Shown in pieces: positions 53,368-63,014 of a DNA stretch of 64,000 nt (positions within the stretch are counted from its first letter, which is position 1; each line of letters opens with the position of its first letter). Both the position numbers and the translations under genes were made by a program. Below the pieces are notes generated by a model. The model was not told where the DNA came from, searched no databases, and saw nothing but the letters and a program-made list of their open reading frames with translations. The stretch is from Pseudonocardia xinjiangensis (lineage in GTDB: Bacteria > Actinomycetota > Actinomycetes > Mycobacteriales > Pseudonocardiaceae). Location: the NCBI RefSeq assembly GCF_012911925.1, contig NZ_JAAXKY010000006.1:31956-95955 (forward strand), written 5' to 3'.

Positions 53368-54090
53368 ATGGCACAGCGCAGCAAGATCTACCGCAAGGCG
53401 GCCGAGCAGATCGACGCCGAGCGGCTCTACACCCCGCTCGAGGCCGCCGGCCTGGCGAAGCAGACGGGCAGCACGAAGATGGACGCCACCGTCGAGGTCG
53501 CGATGCGTCTCGGCGTCGACCCCCGCAAGGCCGACCAGATGGTCCGCGGCACCGTGAACCTGCCTCACGGCACCGGCAAGACGGCGCGCGTCATCGTGTT
53601 CGCCACCGGCGACAAGGCCGCCGAGGCCGAGGCCGCCGGTGCCGACGCGGTGGGCGCCGAGGACCTGATCGAGCGCATCCAGGGCGGCTGGCTGGACTTC
53701 GACGCGGCGATCGCCACGCCCGACCAGATGGCCAAGGTCGGCCGGATCGCCCGCATCCTGGGCCCGCGTGGCCTGATGCCGAACCCGAAGACCGGCACGG
53801 TCACCCCGGACGTCACCAAGGCGATCCAGGACATCAAGGGCGGCAAGATCAACTTCCGGGTCGACAAGCAGGCCAACCTGCACCTCGTCATCGGCAAGGC
53901 CTCGTTCGACACCGAGAAGCTGGTCGAGAACTACGGCGCCGCGCTCGACGAGATCCTGCGGGCCAAGCCCTCGGCCGCCAAGGGCCGCTACATCAAGAAG
54001 GTCACGGTCTCCACGACCACCGGTCCCGGCATCCCGGTGGACCCGAACCGCACGCGCAACCTGCTGGTGGACGAGACCCCGTCCGCCTGA
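53368..54090 (+). CDS. rplA: Ribosomal protein uL1
   Basis: A 240-residue uL1: [51 protein letters not shown] and the loop [20 protein letters not shown] are diagnostic. It normally also represses its own operon by binding mRNA. Followed by a strong terminator hairpin. Confidence 0.97.
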   Translation: MAQRSKIYRKAAEQIDAERLYTPLEAAGLAKQTGSTKMDATVEVAMRLGVDPRKADQMVRGTVNLPHGTGKTARVIVFATGDKAAEAEAAGADAVGAEDLIERIQGGWLDFDAAIATPDQMAKVGRIARILGPRGLMPNPKTGTVTPDVTKAIQDIKGGKINFRVDKQANLHLVIGKASFDTEKLVENYGAALDEILRAKPSAAKGRYIKKVTVSTTTGPGIPVDPNRTRNLLVDETPSA

Positions 54091-54106
54091 GCGCACGCAC
54101 CCGACG

Positions 54107-54135
54107 CACCCCGCCGCCCCCAGGGCGGCGGGGTG
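54107..54135 (+). terminator. Strong GC hairpin after rplA
   Basis: CACCCCGCCGCC and GGCGGCGGGGTG form a 12-bp stem with a five-base loop 17 bases after the rplA stop, the likely end of the secE-nusG-rplK-rplA transcript. Confidence 0.85.
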
Positions 54136-54159
54136 CTGTCGTCTGGGCCCAGCGCCGAA

Positions 54160-54214
54160 GTTCAGGAAAGCCACTTTCAGGCCCTGTGCGGGCAGGAAAG
54201 TGGCTTTCCTGAAC
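54160..54214. repeat. Perfect 19-bp-arm inverted repeat (copy 2)
   Basis: GTTCAGGAAAGCCACTTTC (54160-54178) pairs perfectly with 54196-54214. The arms are the same as in the repeat at 71-125, with an unrelated loop. It stands between rplA and the convergent CoA transferase gene. Confidence 0.8.
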
Positions 54215-54228
54215 CTGGCCGGAGGGCC

Positions 54229-55353
54229 CTACGCCCAGTCCGCCAGGATCTCGTCCGCCGTCTCCGGGGACCCGGCCGCGCCTCGGAGGCCGGGGGGTGT
54301 GCGGGAGAAGCGGGGGGCCGGGGCGGCCTGGGCCACCCCGTCGTTCTCGACGATCGTGCGGCGCGCGGCGATGTGGGGGTGCTCGGCCACCTCGCCGAAG
54401 GCGAGCACGGGGGTGACGCACGCGTCGGTGCCGGCGAACGCCGCCGCCCACTCGTCGCGGGTGCGCGTCGCGAAGATCCCGGCGAACCGCTCCGCCGTCT
54501 CCGGCCACCGCTCCCGGTCGAACTGAGGCGGCAGCCCGGCGTCGGTGAGCCCGAGACCGGCCAGCAGCGCCGTGTAGAACTGGGGCTCGATGGCGCCCAC
54601 GGCGACGTGCCTGCCGTCGGAGCAGGTGTACGTGTCGTAGAAGGGGGCTCCTCCGTCGAGCAGGTTGACGCCGGGCTCGTCGAGCCACGTCTTCTGCGCG
54701 AGGAATCCCCAGACCATCTGGCTCAGCAGCGACGCCCCGTCCACCATCGCGGCGTCGACGACCTGCCCCCGGCCCGAGCGCTCGGCCTCCCAGAGCGCTG
54801 CGAGCACGCCGATGACCAGCAGCATCGAGCCACCGCCGAAGTCGCCCACCAGGTTGAGAGGTGGCACGGGCCGCTCTCCGGGGCGGCCGATGGCGTGCAG
54901 CGCGCCGGTCAGCGAGATGTAGTTGATGTCGTGGCCGGCGTGGCGGGCCAGCGGGCCGTCCTGCCCCCACCCGGTCATCCGCGCGTAGACGAGTCTCGGG
55001 TTGCGGGCGTGGCAGTCGGCGGGGCCGACTCCGAGCCGCTCGGTGACGCCCGGCCGGTAGCCCTCCACCAGCACGTCGGCGCGTTCGACGAGCCGCAGCA
55101 CCGTCTCGCGTCCGGCGTCGTCCTTCAGGTCGGCGGCCACGAGGCGGCGGCCGCGCAGCGTCGGGTCCGGGGTGTCGGGGGAGCCCAGTTGCAGGCCGCC
55201 GGACGGTCGGTCGATGCGCACGACGTCGGCGCCCAGGTCGGCGAGGATCATCGCGGCGTGCGGGCCGGGGCCGATCCCGGCCAGTTCCACGACCTTGAGC
55301 CCGGCGAGCGGCCCCGTGCGTGCCCCGGGGCCCGCCTCGTCGCCGTGCGTCAT
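54229..55353 (-). CDS. CaiB/BaiF-family CoA transferase (alpha-methylacyl-CoA racemase-like)
   Basis: A 374-residue protein. The family start [35 protein letters not shown] and the motif [29 protein letters not shown] are of the alpha-methylacyl-CoA racemase subgroup. It would epimerise 2-methylacyl-CoA in branched lipid or sterol side chain breakdown; a CoA transferase role is the alternative. ATG 55353. Confidence 0.9.
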   Translation of the reverse strand: MTHGDEAGPGARTGPLAGLKVVELAGIGPGPHAAMILADLGADVVRIDRPSGGLQLGSPDTPDPTLRGRRLVAADLKDDAGRETVLRLVERADVLVEGYRPGVTERLGVGPADCHARNPRLVYARMTGWGQDGPLARHAGHDINYISLTGALHAIGRPGERPVPPLNLVGDFGGGSMLLVIGVLAALWEAERSGRGQVVDAAMVDGASLLSQMVWGFLAQKTWLDEPGVNLLDGGAPFYDTYTCSDGRHVAVGAIEPQFYTALLAGLGLTDAGLPPQFDRERWPETAERFAGIFATRTRDEWAAAFAGTDACVTPVLAFGEVAEHPHIAARRTIVENDGVAQAAPAPRFSRTPPGLRGAAGSPETADEILADWA

Positions 55354-55420
55354 CCGGCACCTCCCGTTCGGTACGGCCCGTCCACTGTAGCGGTCAGAGT
55401 TGACTGTTCGGTCGTGGTCG

Positions 55421-56929
55421 TCATGCCACCGCGATCGGCTCGGCGTCCACGGCGGGCGCGGCATGGTCGAGGCCACGCCATGCCGAGGCGAGCAGGTCCA
55501 GCGCGGTGTCCATCCGGTCCCGCCGCAGCGTGTAGGGCAGCCGGAGGTGCCGTTCGAACGCGCCGTCGAGGCCGAACCGCGGGCCGGCCGCGAGCAGCAC
55601 GTCGGACCGGCGGGCCGCCACCGTCAGCCGGCTGGAGGCCGCCTCGTCGAGCTCGACCCAGAGGCAGAGGCCGCCACGGGGATGCGACGGCCGCCATCGG
55701 GGGAAGGCCCCGGTGAGCTTCTCGAGCAGGTGGTCACGCCCGGCGGCGAGCGCGGGGCGCCGTGCTCCGGCAATGGCCTCGACGTCGGCCAGCAGCCGCG
55801 CGACGACGAGCTGTTCGAGGATCGGGCCGCCGAGGTCGACCGAGGCCCGCAGCGCGGCGAGCCTGCGCACCATCGGCGCCGACGCGCGGATCCAGCCCAC
55901 CCGCAGCCCGCCCCAGAACACCTTGCTCGCGGACCCGATCGTGAGCACGAGCGGCGAGTCGGCGGCGCCGAAGGACGCCACGGGTGCGACGGAGGGGCCG
56001 TCGAGTGTCAGCTCGGCCAGCGTCTCGTCGATGAGCAGTGGGGTGCCGGTGCGCCGGGCGAGGTCGACGAGCCGCTCGCGACCAGAGGGGTCGAGCAGCG
56101 CGCCGGTGGGGTTCTGGAAGTCCGGGACGATGTAGGCCAGGCGGGGCGCGACGTCGCGCACCACGGAGGTGAGCAGGTCGAGGTCCCAGGTGCCGGTGCC
56201 GTCCGGGTGCGGACCCATCGGGACGGGCACGGCGCGAGCCCCGCGCGTCGAGACCGCATCGAGGGCGTTCGGGTAGGTGGGGTGCTCCACGAGCACGCGG
56301 TCACCCGGCGCGGCCAGCGCGGTGATCGCGAGTGAGATCGCGTGCTGGCCGCCGGCGGTGACCAGTATCTGGTCGGGGCTCGTGGGCAGGCCGCGCGTGG
56401 TGAACCGCTCGGCGATGGCGGAGCGCAGTGCGGGCAGGCCGACGAGGTCGTAACCGTGGCCGCCGAGGTACGCGTCGAGATCGTGCACGGCCGCGGCGGC
56501 CGCGGTGCGCAGGTGCTCCGACGGCGCGGGGAGGGCGGCGTGCGCGAGGTCGAACAACGACCGGTCGCTCTGCGGCGAGAACGGGGACAGCGTCTCGGTG
56601 CCGGGGACGTCGGCGGGGAGCCGGGTCCAGCTGCCGGCGCCGCGCCTGCTGCGCAGCACGCCGGCGTCGCGCAGCGCGTCGTAGGAGGTGGCCACGGTGG
56701 TGCGGCTGACCGCGAGGGCCGTGGCCAGCTCCCGCTCTGCGGGCACCCGAGTGTGGAGCGGCAGCCGCCCGTCGAGCACGAGGAGCCGGATCCGGTCGGT
56801 CAGCGCCCCGGCGAGCCGTCGGCCGTCGGGCGGTCGCCAGTCGCCCAGCAGCCGGGCAAAGCTGCGCGCTCCGATGCGGCGTCCGACGTCGTCCGGGTCC
56901 ACCCATGCCACCTTCGCAGAATTGGCCAT
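55421..56929 (-). CDS. MocR-type regulator (GntR helix-turn-helix fused to aminotransferase domain)
   Basis: A 502-residue fusion: winged helix ([48 protein letters not shown], about 35-80) and a class I aminotransferase domain ([38 protein letters not shown], and the PLP Lys in [14 protein letters not shown]). MocR proteins sense PLP or amino compounds. ATG 56929 is preferred. It is divergent from the 65-residue gene at 56964, its probable partner or target. Confidence 0.92.
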   Translation of the reverse strand: MANSAKVAWVDPDDVGRRIGARSFARLLGDWRPPDGRRLAGALTDRIRLLVLDGRLPLHTRVPAERELATALAVSRTTVATSYDALRDAGVLRSRRGAGSWTRLPADVPGTETLSPFSPQSDRSLFDLAHAALPAPSEHLRTAAAAAVHDLDAYLGGHGYDLVGLPALRSAIAERFTTRGLPTSPDQILVTAGGQHAISLAITALAAPGDRVLVEHPTYPNALDAVSTRGARAVPVPMGPHPDGTGTWDLDLLTSVVRDVAPRLAYIVPDFQNPTGALLDPSGRERLVDLARRTGTPLLIDETLAELTLDGPSVAPVASFGAADSPLVLTIGSASKVFWGGLRVGWIRASAPMVRRLAALRASVDLGGPILEQLVVARLLADVEAIAGARRPALAAGRDHLLEKLTGAFPRWRPSHPRGGLCLWVELDEAASSRLTVAARRSDVLLAAGPRFGLDGAFERHLRLPYTLRRDRMDTALDLLASAWRGLDHAAPAVDAEPIAVA

Positions 56930-56963
56930 GTGCAAGCAGGCCAATCCTACGCAGGCTGGGCGT

Positions 56964-57161
56964 ATGGAGATGACCCCGTGGCTACTGCTCACCGTTCTCA
57001 CCGTGATCGCCGTTGCGGCCCCGCGCTACGGCGTGGACAGCAGGTGGCCCGCGCCGGGCGACCTACCGGCGCCGCAGCCCCGGCATCGGGTGCGCGACGA
57101 CCTCACCTCGATCGCGCACGCCGCCCGTCAGGCGTTCCCGTCCCACCGGGCGCGGGGGTAG
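56964..57161 (+). CDS. Short single-span membrane protein divergent from the MocR gene
   Basis: A 65-residue protein from ATG 56964: one N-terminal hydrophobic helix (TPWLLLTVLTVIAVAAPRYG) and a basic cytoplasmic tail with DDLTSIAHAARQAF. Its start is 35 bases from that of the MocR gene, so the shared promoter is very short and both are likely regulated by MocR. I do not know its function. Confidence 0.6.
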   Translation: MEMTPWLLLTVLTVIAVAAPRYGVDSRWPAPGDLPAPQPRHRVRDDLTSIAHAARQAFPSHRARG

Positions 57162-57178
57162 CCAACGGCGGCGACGGC

Positions 57179-57589
57179 TCACGCATCCAGGAGGTCGGCG
57201 CGGCCGGCCTCCTGCAGCTGGGCGCGGTACGGGCCGAACATGCCCTTGGCCATCGGCAGCACCTTCAGCAGCTTCGCGACCGGCCCCTTGGCCCGGACGT
57301 CGCCCTTCGCCAGCGCCACCGGGAGGATCACCTTGCCGAGCCAGAACCGGTTTCCGGTGTCGGCCGTCATGAACAGCTCGATGTTCGGTGTGGGCCCCGT
57401 GCCCGCGCCTTCGTGGATCTCGGAGTTCGGCATGTCGACGGTGATCACCGCGTCCGGATCCGTGTAGGTGATCCGCAGGACCACCCCCGACGGGCGCAGT
57501 TTCTCCACCAGCTCCGGGTCCTCCATCCCTCGGCGGAAGATCCCCCCGAGGAACTCGTAGACCTCGGCCTCGTTCCGGAACGCCGCCAC
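57179..57589 (-). CDS. SCP2 sterol-carrier-like protein
   Basis: A 136-residue SCP2-fold protein: FRRGMEDPELVEKLRPSGVVLRITYTDPDAVITVDM and the later KGPVAKLLKVLPMAKGMFGPYRAQLQEAG. Such proteins bind hydrophobic ligands and often occur in lipid catabolism clusters. Likely GTG start at 57589. Confidence 0.75.
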   Translation of the reverse strand: MAAFRNEAEVYEFLGGIFRRGMEDPELVEKLRPSGVVLRITYTDPDAVITVDMPNSEIHEGAGTGPTPNIELFMTADTGNRFWLGKVILPVALAKGDVRAKGPVAKLLKVLPMAKGMFGPYRAQLQEAGRADLLDA

Positions 57590-57702
57590 GGTGCAGGTCC
57601 TCTCGCTCGTCGTCGATCAGCCGCAGTCTCATGGACGGGGACGCGCAGCGCGACCCTGCGACCGGGCCACCCGCGGCCCCCGCGGGCCAACGCGCGGCGA
57701 CC

Positions 57703-58368
57703 TCAGCGGGCCCGGCCGTCGTTGTCCAGCAGCCCGTAGCGACCCGCGAGCGCCGCCGCCTCGATCCGGTTGGCCACGCCCAGCTTGTGCAGCAGGGCGG
57801 CGATCATCCGTTTGGCGGTGCGCTCGCTCACCAGCATCGGCTTGGCGATCTCGCTGGTCTCCAGGCCGCGGGCGAGCAGTGCCCACAGCTGCAGGTCCCG
57901 CCCGTCCAGGCGCTCGAGGATGCCGTCCCCGGTGCGGTCGCCCGCCTCGAGAAGGGCGTCGAGCAGGTCGGCCGGAACCACGCGCACCCCGGCGGCCACC
58001 GTGAGCAGCGGGGCGACGAGCACCTCCGGATCGGCCGACTTGCCGAGGAAGCCGGTCGCGCCGGCCCGCAGCGCGGCCGTGGCCAGCCCCAGGTCCTCGG
58101 TGCCCGAGAGCGCGAGCACCCTGGTTGCGGGATATGCCGCGGTCAGCCTGCGGATCGTCGCCACGCCTCCGAGCGGGGGCAGCGCGAGATCGACGATCGC
58201 GATGTCGGCGGCTTCCCGGCCGACGAGGGCGACGGCCTCCTCGCCAGCCGTCGTCGATCCGGCCACGACGAACCTGTCGCCCGCGCGCGACTCCAGGAGC
58301 AGTGCCAACCCCTGCGAGAAGAGGGCGTGGTCGTCGACGATGACCACGACGTACCGGCCGTCGCGCAC
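57703..58368 (-). CDS. NarL/FixJ-type response regulator
   Basis: A 221-residue protein with receiver domain (Asp12-Asp13 acidic pair, phospho-acceptor Asp60 in IAIVDLALPP, Lys110 in GFLGKSAD) and C-terminal LuxR-type helix-turn-helix (LWALLARGLETSEIAKPMLVSERTAKRMIAALLHKLGV). The kinase encoded at 59283-60563, on the other strand beyond the peroxiredoxin gene, is its likely partner. Confidence 0.9.
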   Translation of the reverse strand: MRDGRYVVVIVDDHALFSQGLALLLESRAGDRFVVAGSTTAGEEAVALVGREAADIAIVDLALPPLGGVATIRRLTAAYPATRVLALSGTEDLGLATAALRAGATGFLGKSADPEVLVAPLLTVAAGVRVVPADLLDALLEAGDRTGDGILERLDGRDLQLWALLARGLETSEIAKPMLVSERTAKRMIAALLHKLGVANRIEAAALAGRYGLLDNDGRAR

Positions 58369-58524
58369 GGGACCGCACTGTAGTGCGGCGGGCAGAACCG
58401 TCCACCGGGTCGTTGCGCGCCATCAATCAGGGTGATCGAGAAATCGTATGCTCGGAAGGGGAGAGGACGGCACGCCTGCGCTGTGCAGGGGGTCCTCGTC
58501 CGCGGAGTGCTGGAGGGGAACGAC

Positions 58525-59214
58525 ATGAGCGACGGTGGGCACGACGTCGAGTTCCCGGTCGGATCGTTCGACCTGCCCACCGAGCTGGAGCGGTTCCGCA
58601 CCCTGCGGGACTCCGTCGTTCCCGAGGACGTCGTGACCAGGATGGACCGGGCCACCGCCGAGCTGGTGGCGTCGGCGCTCGCCGACCAGGTGCCCGCCGT
58701 GGGGGAGGCCGCGCCCTCGTTCCGCCTGCCGAACGCCACGGGCGCCGAGGTCTCGCTCGACCGGCTGCTCGCCGACGGACCGGTCGTCGTCTCGTTCTAC
58801 CGGGGGGCCTGGTGCCCTTTCTGCAACCTCGAACTGCGCGCGCTGCAGCAGACGCTGCCGCAGATGAGGGAGCTCGGGGCCGCGCTCGTCGCGATCTCCC
58901 TGCAGACCCCGGACAACTCGCTGACCATGGTGGAGAGGCACGGTCTCGACTTCGAGGTGCTCAGCGACGTCGGCGGGGAGGTGACGCGGTCCTACGGGCT
59001 GGAGTTCCGCCTCCCGGAGTACCTGCAGGAGTCCTACGAGCTGCTGGGGCACCCGCTGCCGAGGTTCAACGGCATCGACCAGCACACCCTGCCGGTCCCG
59101 GCCACCTTCGTGGTCGACCGCGACTCGATCATCCGGTTCGCGTACGTCAACCCGGACTACATGTACCGGGCCGACCCCGCCGACATCCTCGCGGCGCTGC
59201 GCTCGATCGCCTGA
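58525..59214 (+). CDS. AhpC/TSA-family peroxiredoxin-like protein
   Basis: A 229-residue thioredoxin-fold protein with FYRGAWCPFCNLELRALQQTLPQMRELGAALVAISLQTPD; the CxxC pair is Cys97/Cys100. It belongs to the AhpC-TSA branch whose members act as thiol peroxidases or disulfide reductases. ATG 58525 after GGAGGGG. Placed between a response regulator and its kinase, so oxidative stress may be the signal of that pair. Confidence 0.88.
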   Translation: MSDGGHDVEFPVGSFDLPTELERFRTLRDSVVPEDVVTRMDRATAELVASALADQVPAVGEAAPSFRLPNATGAEVSLDRLLADGPVVVSFYRGAWCPFCNLELRALQQTLPQMRELGAALVAISLQTPDNSLTMVERHGLDFEVLSDVGGEVTRSYGLEFRLPEYLQESYELLGHPLPRFNGIDQHTLPVPATFVVDRDSIIRFAYVNPDYMYRADPADILAALRSIA

Positions 59215-59282
59215 CGCCGCCGGGCCGACCGCCGCTCGGCGGGGCGGCCCGGGTGGCGCCGCCGGTGGGAGATGCTGGCGCC

Positions 59283-60563
59283 GTGCACATGGACGGCGCC
59301 GTCCGCGCCCTGTCGTCCCTCGAGGAGCGCACCGCCGTCCTCATCCGCCTGTTCGTCGTCTGCTCGGTGGGGCTCGCGCTGGTGCTCGGCCCCGAGCTGG
59401 CACGCGGGCGAGGAGCGGTGCTCGGCTGGCTCGTGCTGGCGACGCTCGGCTACGCCGTCGTGCTCGCGGTGGGCGAATGGCGCGGGCGGCGGCTGCTCCC
59501 GCCGTGGCTGTCGACGTCGATCGACGCCGTGCTCGCGCTGGCCGCCTGCGGGCTGACGGGTGGGGCGGCCAGCATCATGGTCGCGATCCTGCCGCTGGTG
59601 GTGATCGCCGCGGCCGTGCGCGGCGGGGCGGTGATCGGCAGGCTCGCCGCGCTCGGGGTGGGCGCGGGGTTCACGGTCGCCGCCGTCCTGGGGTCGGACG
59701 CGGCTGTGCCACCCGTCGAGCGGTGGCTCGCCGGTGCGTGGTGGACAGGCTACCTGGTTGCGGCCGCGGTGCTGGTGGGGGTGCTGCTGCGGATGCTGGA
59801 GAGCCAGCTCGACGCGGCCGCGGTGTCCCGGGCCATGGCGCTCGCCGAGCACGAGGCCTTCCTGGAGGAGCGTGACCTGCGGGCCCGGCTGCTCGCCGCC
59901 CAGGAGGCCCGGATGGACGGGGTCCGGGTCGTGCTCCACGAGTTCCGCACACCCGTCGCGTCCCTCACCGCACTGACCGCGGACCTGGCCGCCGACCGGC
60001 TCTCCGGGGACGCGCGGCGCACGGCTACCCGGCTGCTGGCCGAGCACGCCGTGCACCTGCGCGACATGCTCGACGGGCTCGCCGACGTCGCGGTGCGGGA
60101 AGGTTCCCCGCTCGGCCGGGTCCGGGAGCGGCCGGTGCGGCTCGTCGAGCTCGCCGAGGCCGTCCTCGACGCGGCCGGGGTGGAGCCGGCGCGGCGGTCG
60201 GCCCGGGTGACCCCGCCGGACACGGTGGTCCGCTGCGACCCGCAACGGCTGCGCCGGGTGCTCACCAACCTGGTGGAGAACGCCGCGCGGCACAGCGGGG
60301 ACGCCGTTGTCGAGCTGGAGCTGTGGCACGCCGACGGGCGGCTGGTGGCCGAGGTGCGCGACCGCGGGCCCGGTCTCCCGCCCGGCCAGGAGGGTGTGGT
60401 GACGGCGAAGGGGGTCGCGCTCGGCGACCGCCGGGGCACGGCGGGGATCGGGCTGTGGATCGTCGAGGCACTGGTGGCGGCGATGGACGGCGAGGTGCGC
60501 CTGCTGCCCCGGGACGGTGGGGGCCTGGTGGCCCATCTGGAGCTCCCTCTCCCCGCGACCTGA
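59283..60563 (+). CDS. Sensor histidine kinase
   Basis: About 426 residues. Six hydrophobic segments fill the first 165 residues (MASE-like sensor). The H-box is HEFRTPVASLTALTADLAAD with His219, the N-box NLVENAARHSGDAVVELEL, the G-box DRGPGLPPGQEG and GTAGIGLWIVEAL. GTG 59283 or ATG 59289 starts. Likely partner of the response regulator at 57703-58368. Confidence 0.92.
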   Translation: MHMDGAVRALSSLEERTAVLIRLFVVCSVGLALVLGPELARGRGAVLGWLVLATLGYAVVLAVGEWRGRRLLPPWLSTSIDAVLALAACGLTGGAASIMVAILPLVVIAAAVRGGAVIGRLAALGVGAGFTVAAVLGSDAAVPPVERWLAGAWWTGYLVAAAVLVGVLLRMLESQLDAAAVSRAMALAEHEAFLEERDLRARLLAAQEARMDGVRVVLHEFRTPVASLTALTADLAADRLSGDARRTATRLLAEHAVHLRDMLDGLADVAVREGSPLGRVRERPVRLVELAEAVLDAAGVEPARRSARVTPPDTVVRCDPQRLRRVLTNLVENAARHSGDAVVELELWHADGRLVAEVRDRGPGLPPGQEGVVTAKGVALGDRRGTAGIGLWIVEALVAAMDGEVRLLPRDGGGLVAHLELPLPAT

Positions 60564-60657
60564 CCGGCGCGACGCCGGGAGCACGCTGGCACCCAGGGGC
60601 CACGGCAGGAACCCGTGGCCCGGTGCGGCGTGCAGTGATCCACGCCATGCTGCCCCC

Positions 60658-61767
60658 ATGAAGACCACGGCGGCGGTACTCCGGGAGCTGGGCGGCAAGT
60701 GGGAGGTCGAGGAGGTCGAGCTCGACCCACCAGGCCCGGGCGAGGTGCTGGTGGAGCTGGTCGCGAGCGGGCTGTGCCACTCCGATGAGCACCTCGTCAC
60801 GGGCGACCTGCCCGCGGCGTTGCCGATGGTCGGGGGGCACGAGGGCTCCGGGCGGGTGCTCGAGGCCGGTACCGGCGTCACGGAGGTGGCGGTCGGCGAC
60901 CCCGTCGTGATGACCTTCCTCCCCTCCTGCGGCCGGTGCAGCTACTGCGCGCAGGGTTTCACCTCCCTGTGCAACGACGGTGCGGGTGCGATGCTCGGCC
61001 CGCAGCTCGACGGCACCTATCGCTTCCACAGTGGGAGCGGCGAGGACCTCGGGCAGATGTGCCTGCTGGGCACGTTCGCGCGGCACACCGTGGTGCCGGT
61101 CAAGTCCGTCGTGAAGATCGACGAGGGCATCCCGCTGGAGCTCGCCGCGCTCGTCGGCTGCGGGGTCACCACGGGGGTCGGCTCGGCGGTCCGGACGGCC
61201 GACCTCCGGGTCGGTGACACGGCGGTCGTCATCGGCATCGGCGGGATCGGGGCCAACGCCGTGCAGGGCGCGAAGCTGGCGGGCTGCCGGTACGTGGTGG
61301 CCGTCGACCCCGTGGCGTTCAAGCGCGAGAAGGCACTGGAGCTGGGGGCCACCCACGTGGCCGCCGACATGGACGAGGCCTGGGCGACGGTCTCCGAGCT
61401 GACGCGGGGCCGGCTCGCGGACGCCGCCATCCTCACCACGGGCGTGGCCGAGGGCAGCTACCTGCAGCCCGCGCTGCAGCTCGTCGGCAAGCGCGGCCGG
61501 GTGGTCGTCACGGCGCTCGGCCACCCCGACGAGGACACGGCGTCGCTCTCGCTGCTGGAGCTCACCCTCTACGAGAAGCAGATCCGCGGCGCGCTGTACG
61601 GGAGCTCCAACGCGCAGCACGACGTGCCCCGCCTGCTGGAGCTGCACCGGCTCGGCCAGCTGAAGCTGGAGGAGCTGGTGACCAGGACCTACGCGCTCGA
61701 CGAGATCAACACGGGCTACCAGGACATGCGCGAGGGTCGCAACATCCGCGGCGTCATCCGGTACTGA
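60658..61767 (+). CDS. NDMA-dependent (MDR-family) alcohol dehydrogenase
   Basis: A 369-residue zinc alcohol dehydrogenase. Catalytic zinc ligands Cys40, His61 and Glu62; structural zinc cysteines 91, 94, 97 and 105; Rossmann motif GIGGIGANAVQ. The sequence has the features of the mycofactocin-linked NDMA-dependent dehydrogenases of actinobacteria, whose NAD stays bound. ATG 60658. Followed within 35 bases by the R2lox gene, so probably an operon. Confidence 0.92.
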   Translation: MKTTAAVLRELGGKWEVEEVELDPPGPGEVLVELVASGLCHSDEHLVTGDLPAALPMVGGHEGSGRVLEAGTGVTEVAVGDPVVMTFLPSCGRCSYCAQGFTSLCNDGAGAMLGPQLDGTYRFHSGSGEDLGQMCLLGTFARHTVVPVKSVVKIDEGIPLELAALVGCGVTTGVGSAVRTADLRVGDTAVVIGIGGIGANAVQGAKLAGCRYVVAVDPVAFKREKALELGATHVAADMDEAWATVSELTRGRLADAAILTTGVAEGSYLQPALQLVGKRGRVVVTALGHPDEDTASLSLLELTLYEKQIRGALYGSSNAQHDVPRLLELHRLGQLKLEELVTRTYALDEINTGYQDMREGRNIRGVIRY

Positions 61768-61799
61768 TCCAGGCAGGGACCACAGCAGAGGAGCTGACG

Positions 61800-62774
61800 G
61801 TGACCGACGGTCGATCGACGGGGCACGGCAGGCGTACCGCGTTCGCCACGCTGCAGCGTGGCGGGCTGAACCTCGACTCGTTGCCGATGCGGCTGTTCAC
61901 GAAGGGCAACGCGCGGCACTGGAACCCGGCCGACATCGACTTCAGCCAGGACGCGCGCGACGTCGCCGACATGACCGAACACGAGCGCTGGTGGACCTGC
62001 ACGCTCGCCGCGCAGTTCCTGGCGGGCGAGGAGGCGGTCACCGTGGACCTGCAGCCCTTCGTGGCGGCGATGGCGGCCGAGGGCCGCCTCGCCGACGAGA
62101 TGTACCTGACCCAGTTCGTGTTCGAGGAGGCCAAGCACACCGAGGCGTTCCGCCGGTGGTTCGACGCCGTCGGGATCACCGACGACCTGCACTCCCACGT
62201 CGACTCGAACCCCCACTACATGGAGATCTTCGCGCGGCAGCTCCCGGAGAGCCTGCACGCGCTCGCGGCCGACCCGTCGCCGCGGAACCAGATCCGGGCC
62301 TCGGTCACCTACAACCACATCGTCGAGGGCACGCTCGCGCTCACCGGCTACTTCGCGTGGGCGAAGGTGTGCTCCAGCCGCGGGATCCTGCCCGGCATGC
62401 AGCAGGTCATCAAGCTCATCGGCGACGACGAGCGGCGGCACATGGCCTGGGGCACGTTCACCTGCCGCAGGCACGTCGCCGCCGACGACAGCCTGTGGGA
62501 CGCGGTGGACGAGCGGATGCAAGAGCTGCTCGTGCCCGCGATGGGAGTGGTCACCCACACCTTCGAGGAGTTCGAGGGCGAGGAGCCGCCGTTCGCGGTG
62601 GACCTGAACGAGCTGGCCGAGTACGCGATGGACAAGCTCGGACGCAGGCTCGGCGCCATCGAGTCGGCGCGGGGGGCGGACGTGCGGGCCATCGACGTCG
62701 ACGTCGCGCCCGAACAGCTCGAGGAACGGTTCCACGCCGAGGATCTCGCGAACCATCCCCTCGCGGCCGTCTGA
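61800..62774 (+). CDS. R2-like ligand-binding oxidase (R2lox), Mn/Fe type
   Basis: A 324-residue ferritin-like protein. Comparison with the M. tuberculosis enzyme (E68, V71, E101, H104, Y162, E167, E202, H205, from memory) gives a constant offset of nine: Glu77, Val80, Glu110, His113, Tyr171, Glu176, Glu211, His214. All six metal ligands and the Val-Tyr ether cross-link pair are present. R2lox oxidises a bound fatty acid-like ligand by an Mn/Fe site. GTG 61800. Confidence 0.94.
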   Translation: MTDGRSTGHGRRTAFATLQRGGLNLDSLPMRLFTKGNARHWNPADIDFSQDARDVADMTEHERWWTCTLAAQFLAGEEAVTVDLQPFVAAMAAEGRLADEMYLTQFVFEEAKHTEAFRRWFDAVGITDDLHSHVDSNPHYMEIFARQLPESLHALAADPSPRNQIRASVTYNHIVEGTLALTGYFAWAKVCSSRGILPGMQQVIKLIGDDERRHMAWGTFTCRRHVAADDSLWDAVDERMQELLVPAMGVVTHTFEEFEGEEPPFAVDLNELAEYAMDKLGRRLGAIESARGADVRAIDVDVAPEQLEERFHAEDLANHPLAAV

Positions 62775-63014
62775 CCGGGTCCGCCGCCACCCGTTCGGGA
62801 CCGTCCGGCCGGGTGGCTCCTGCCGGTGACCATGGCGTACCGTGCCCGAATTGCGGCGGATGGTTGGCCTGATACGTCCGTACGGAGCAACCCGTTCACA
62901 GGATATGACCAGCGAGTAACCGACGTCACGAGGTCTCGTTGACCCATCGTGGGCAGCCGACCGGCCCGTTCCGCCGGGTCGGCCCGCTCCGATGAGAAGG
63001 GTCAGGAGGCACCG
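62775..63014. other. Promoter region of the Mce-type ATPase gene
   Basis: Holds 240 bases without a gene. No operator-like repeat was recognised apart from the RBS AGGAGG at 63004-63009. Confidence 0.5.

Noticed and set aside
52415..53557. 380-codon plus-strand frame across nusG, rplK and rplA
   Set aside because: It is a frame-shifted shadow of three clearly recognised genes.
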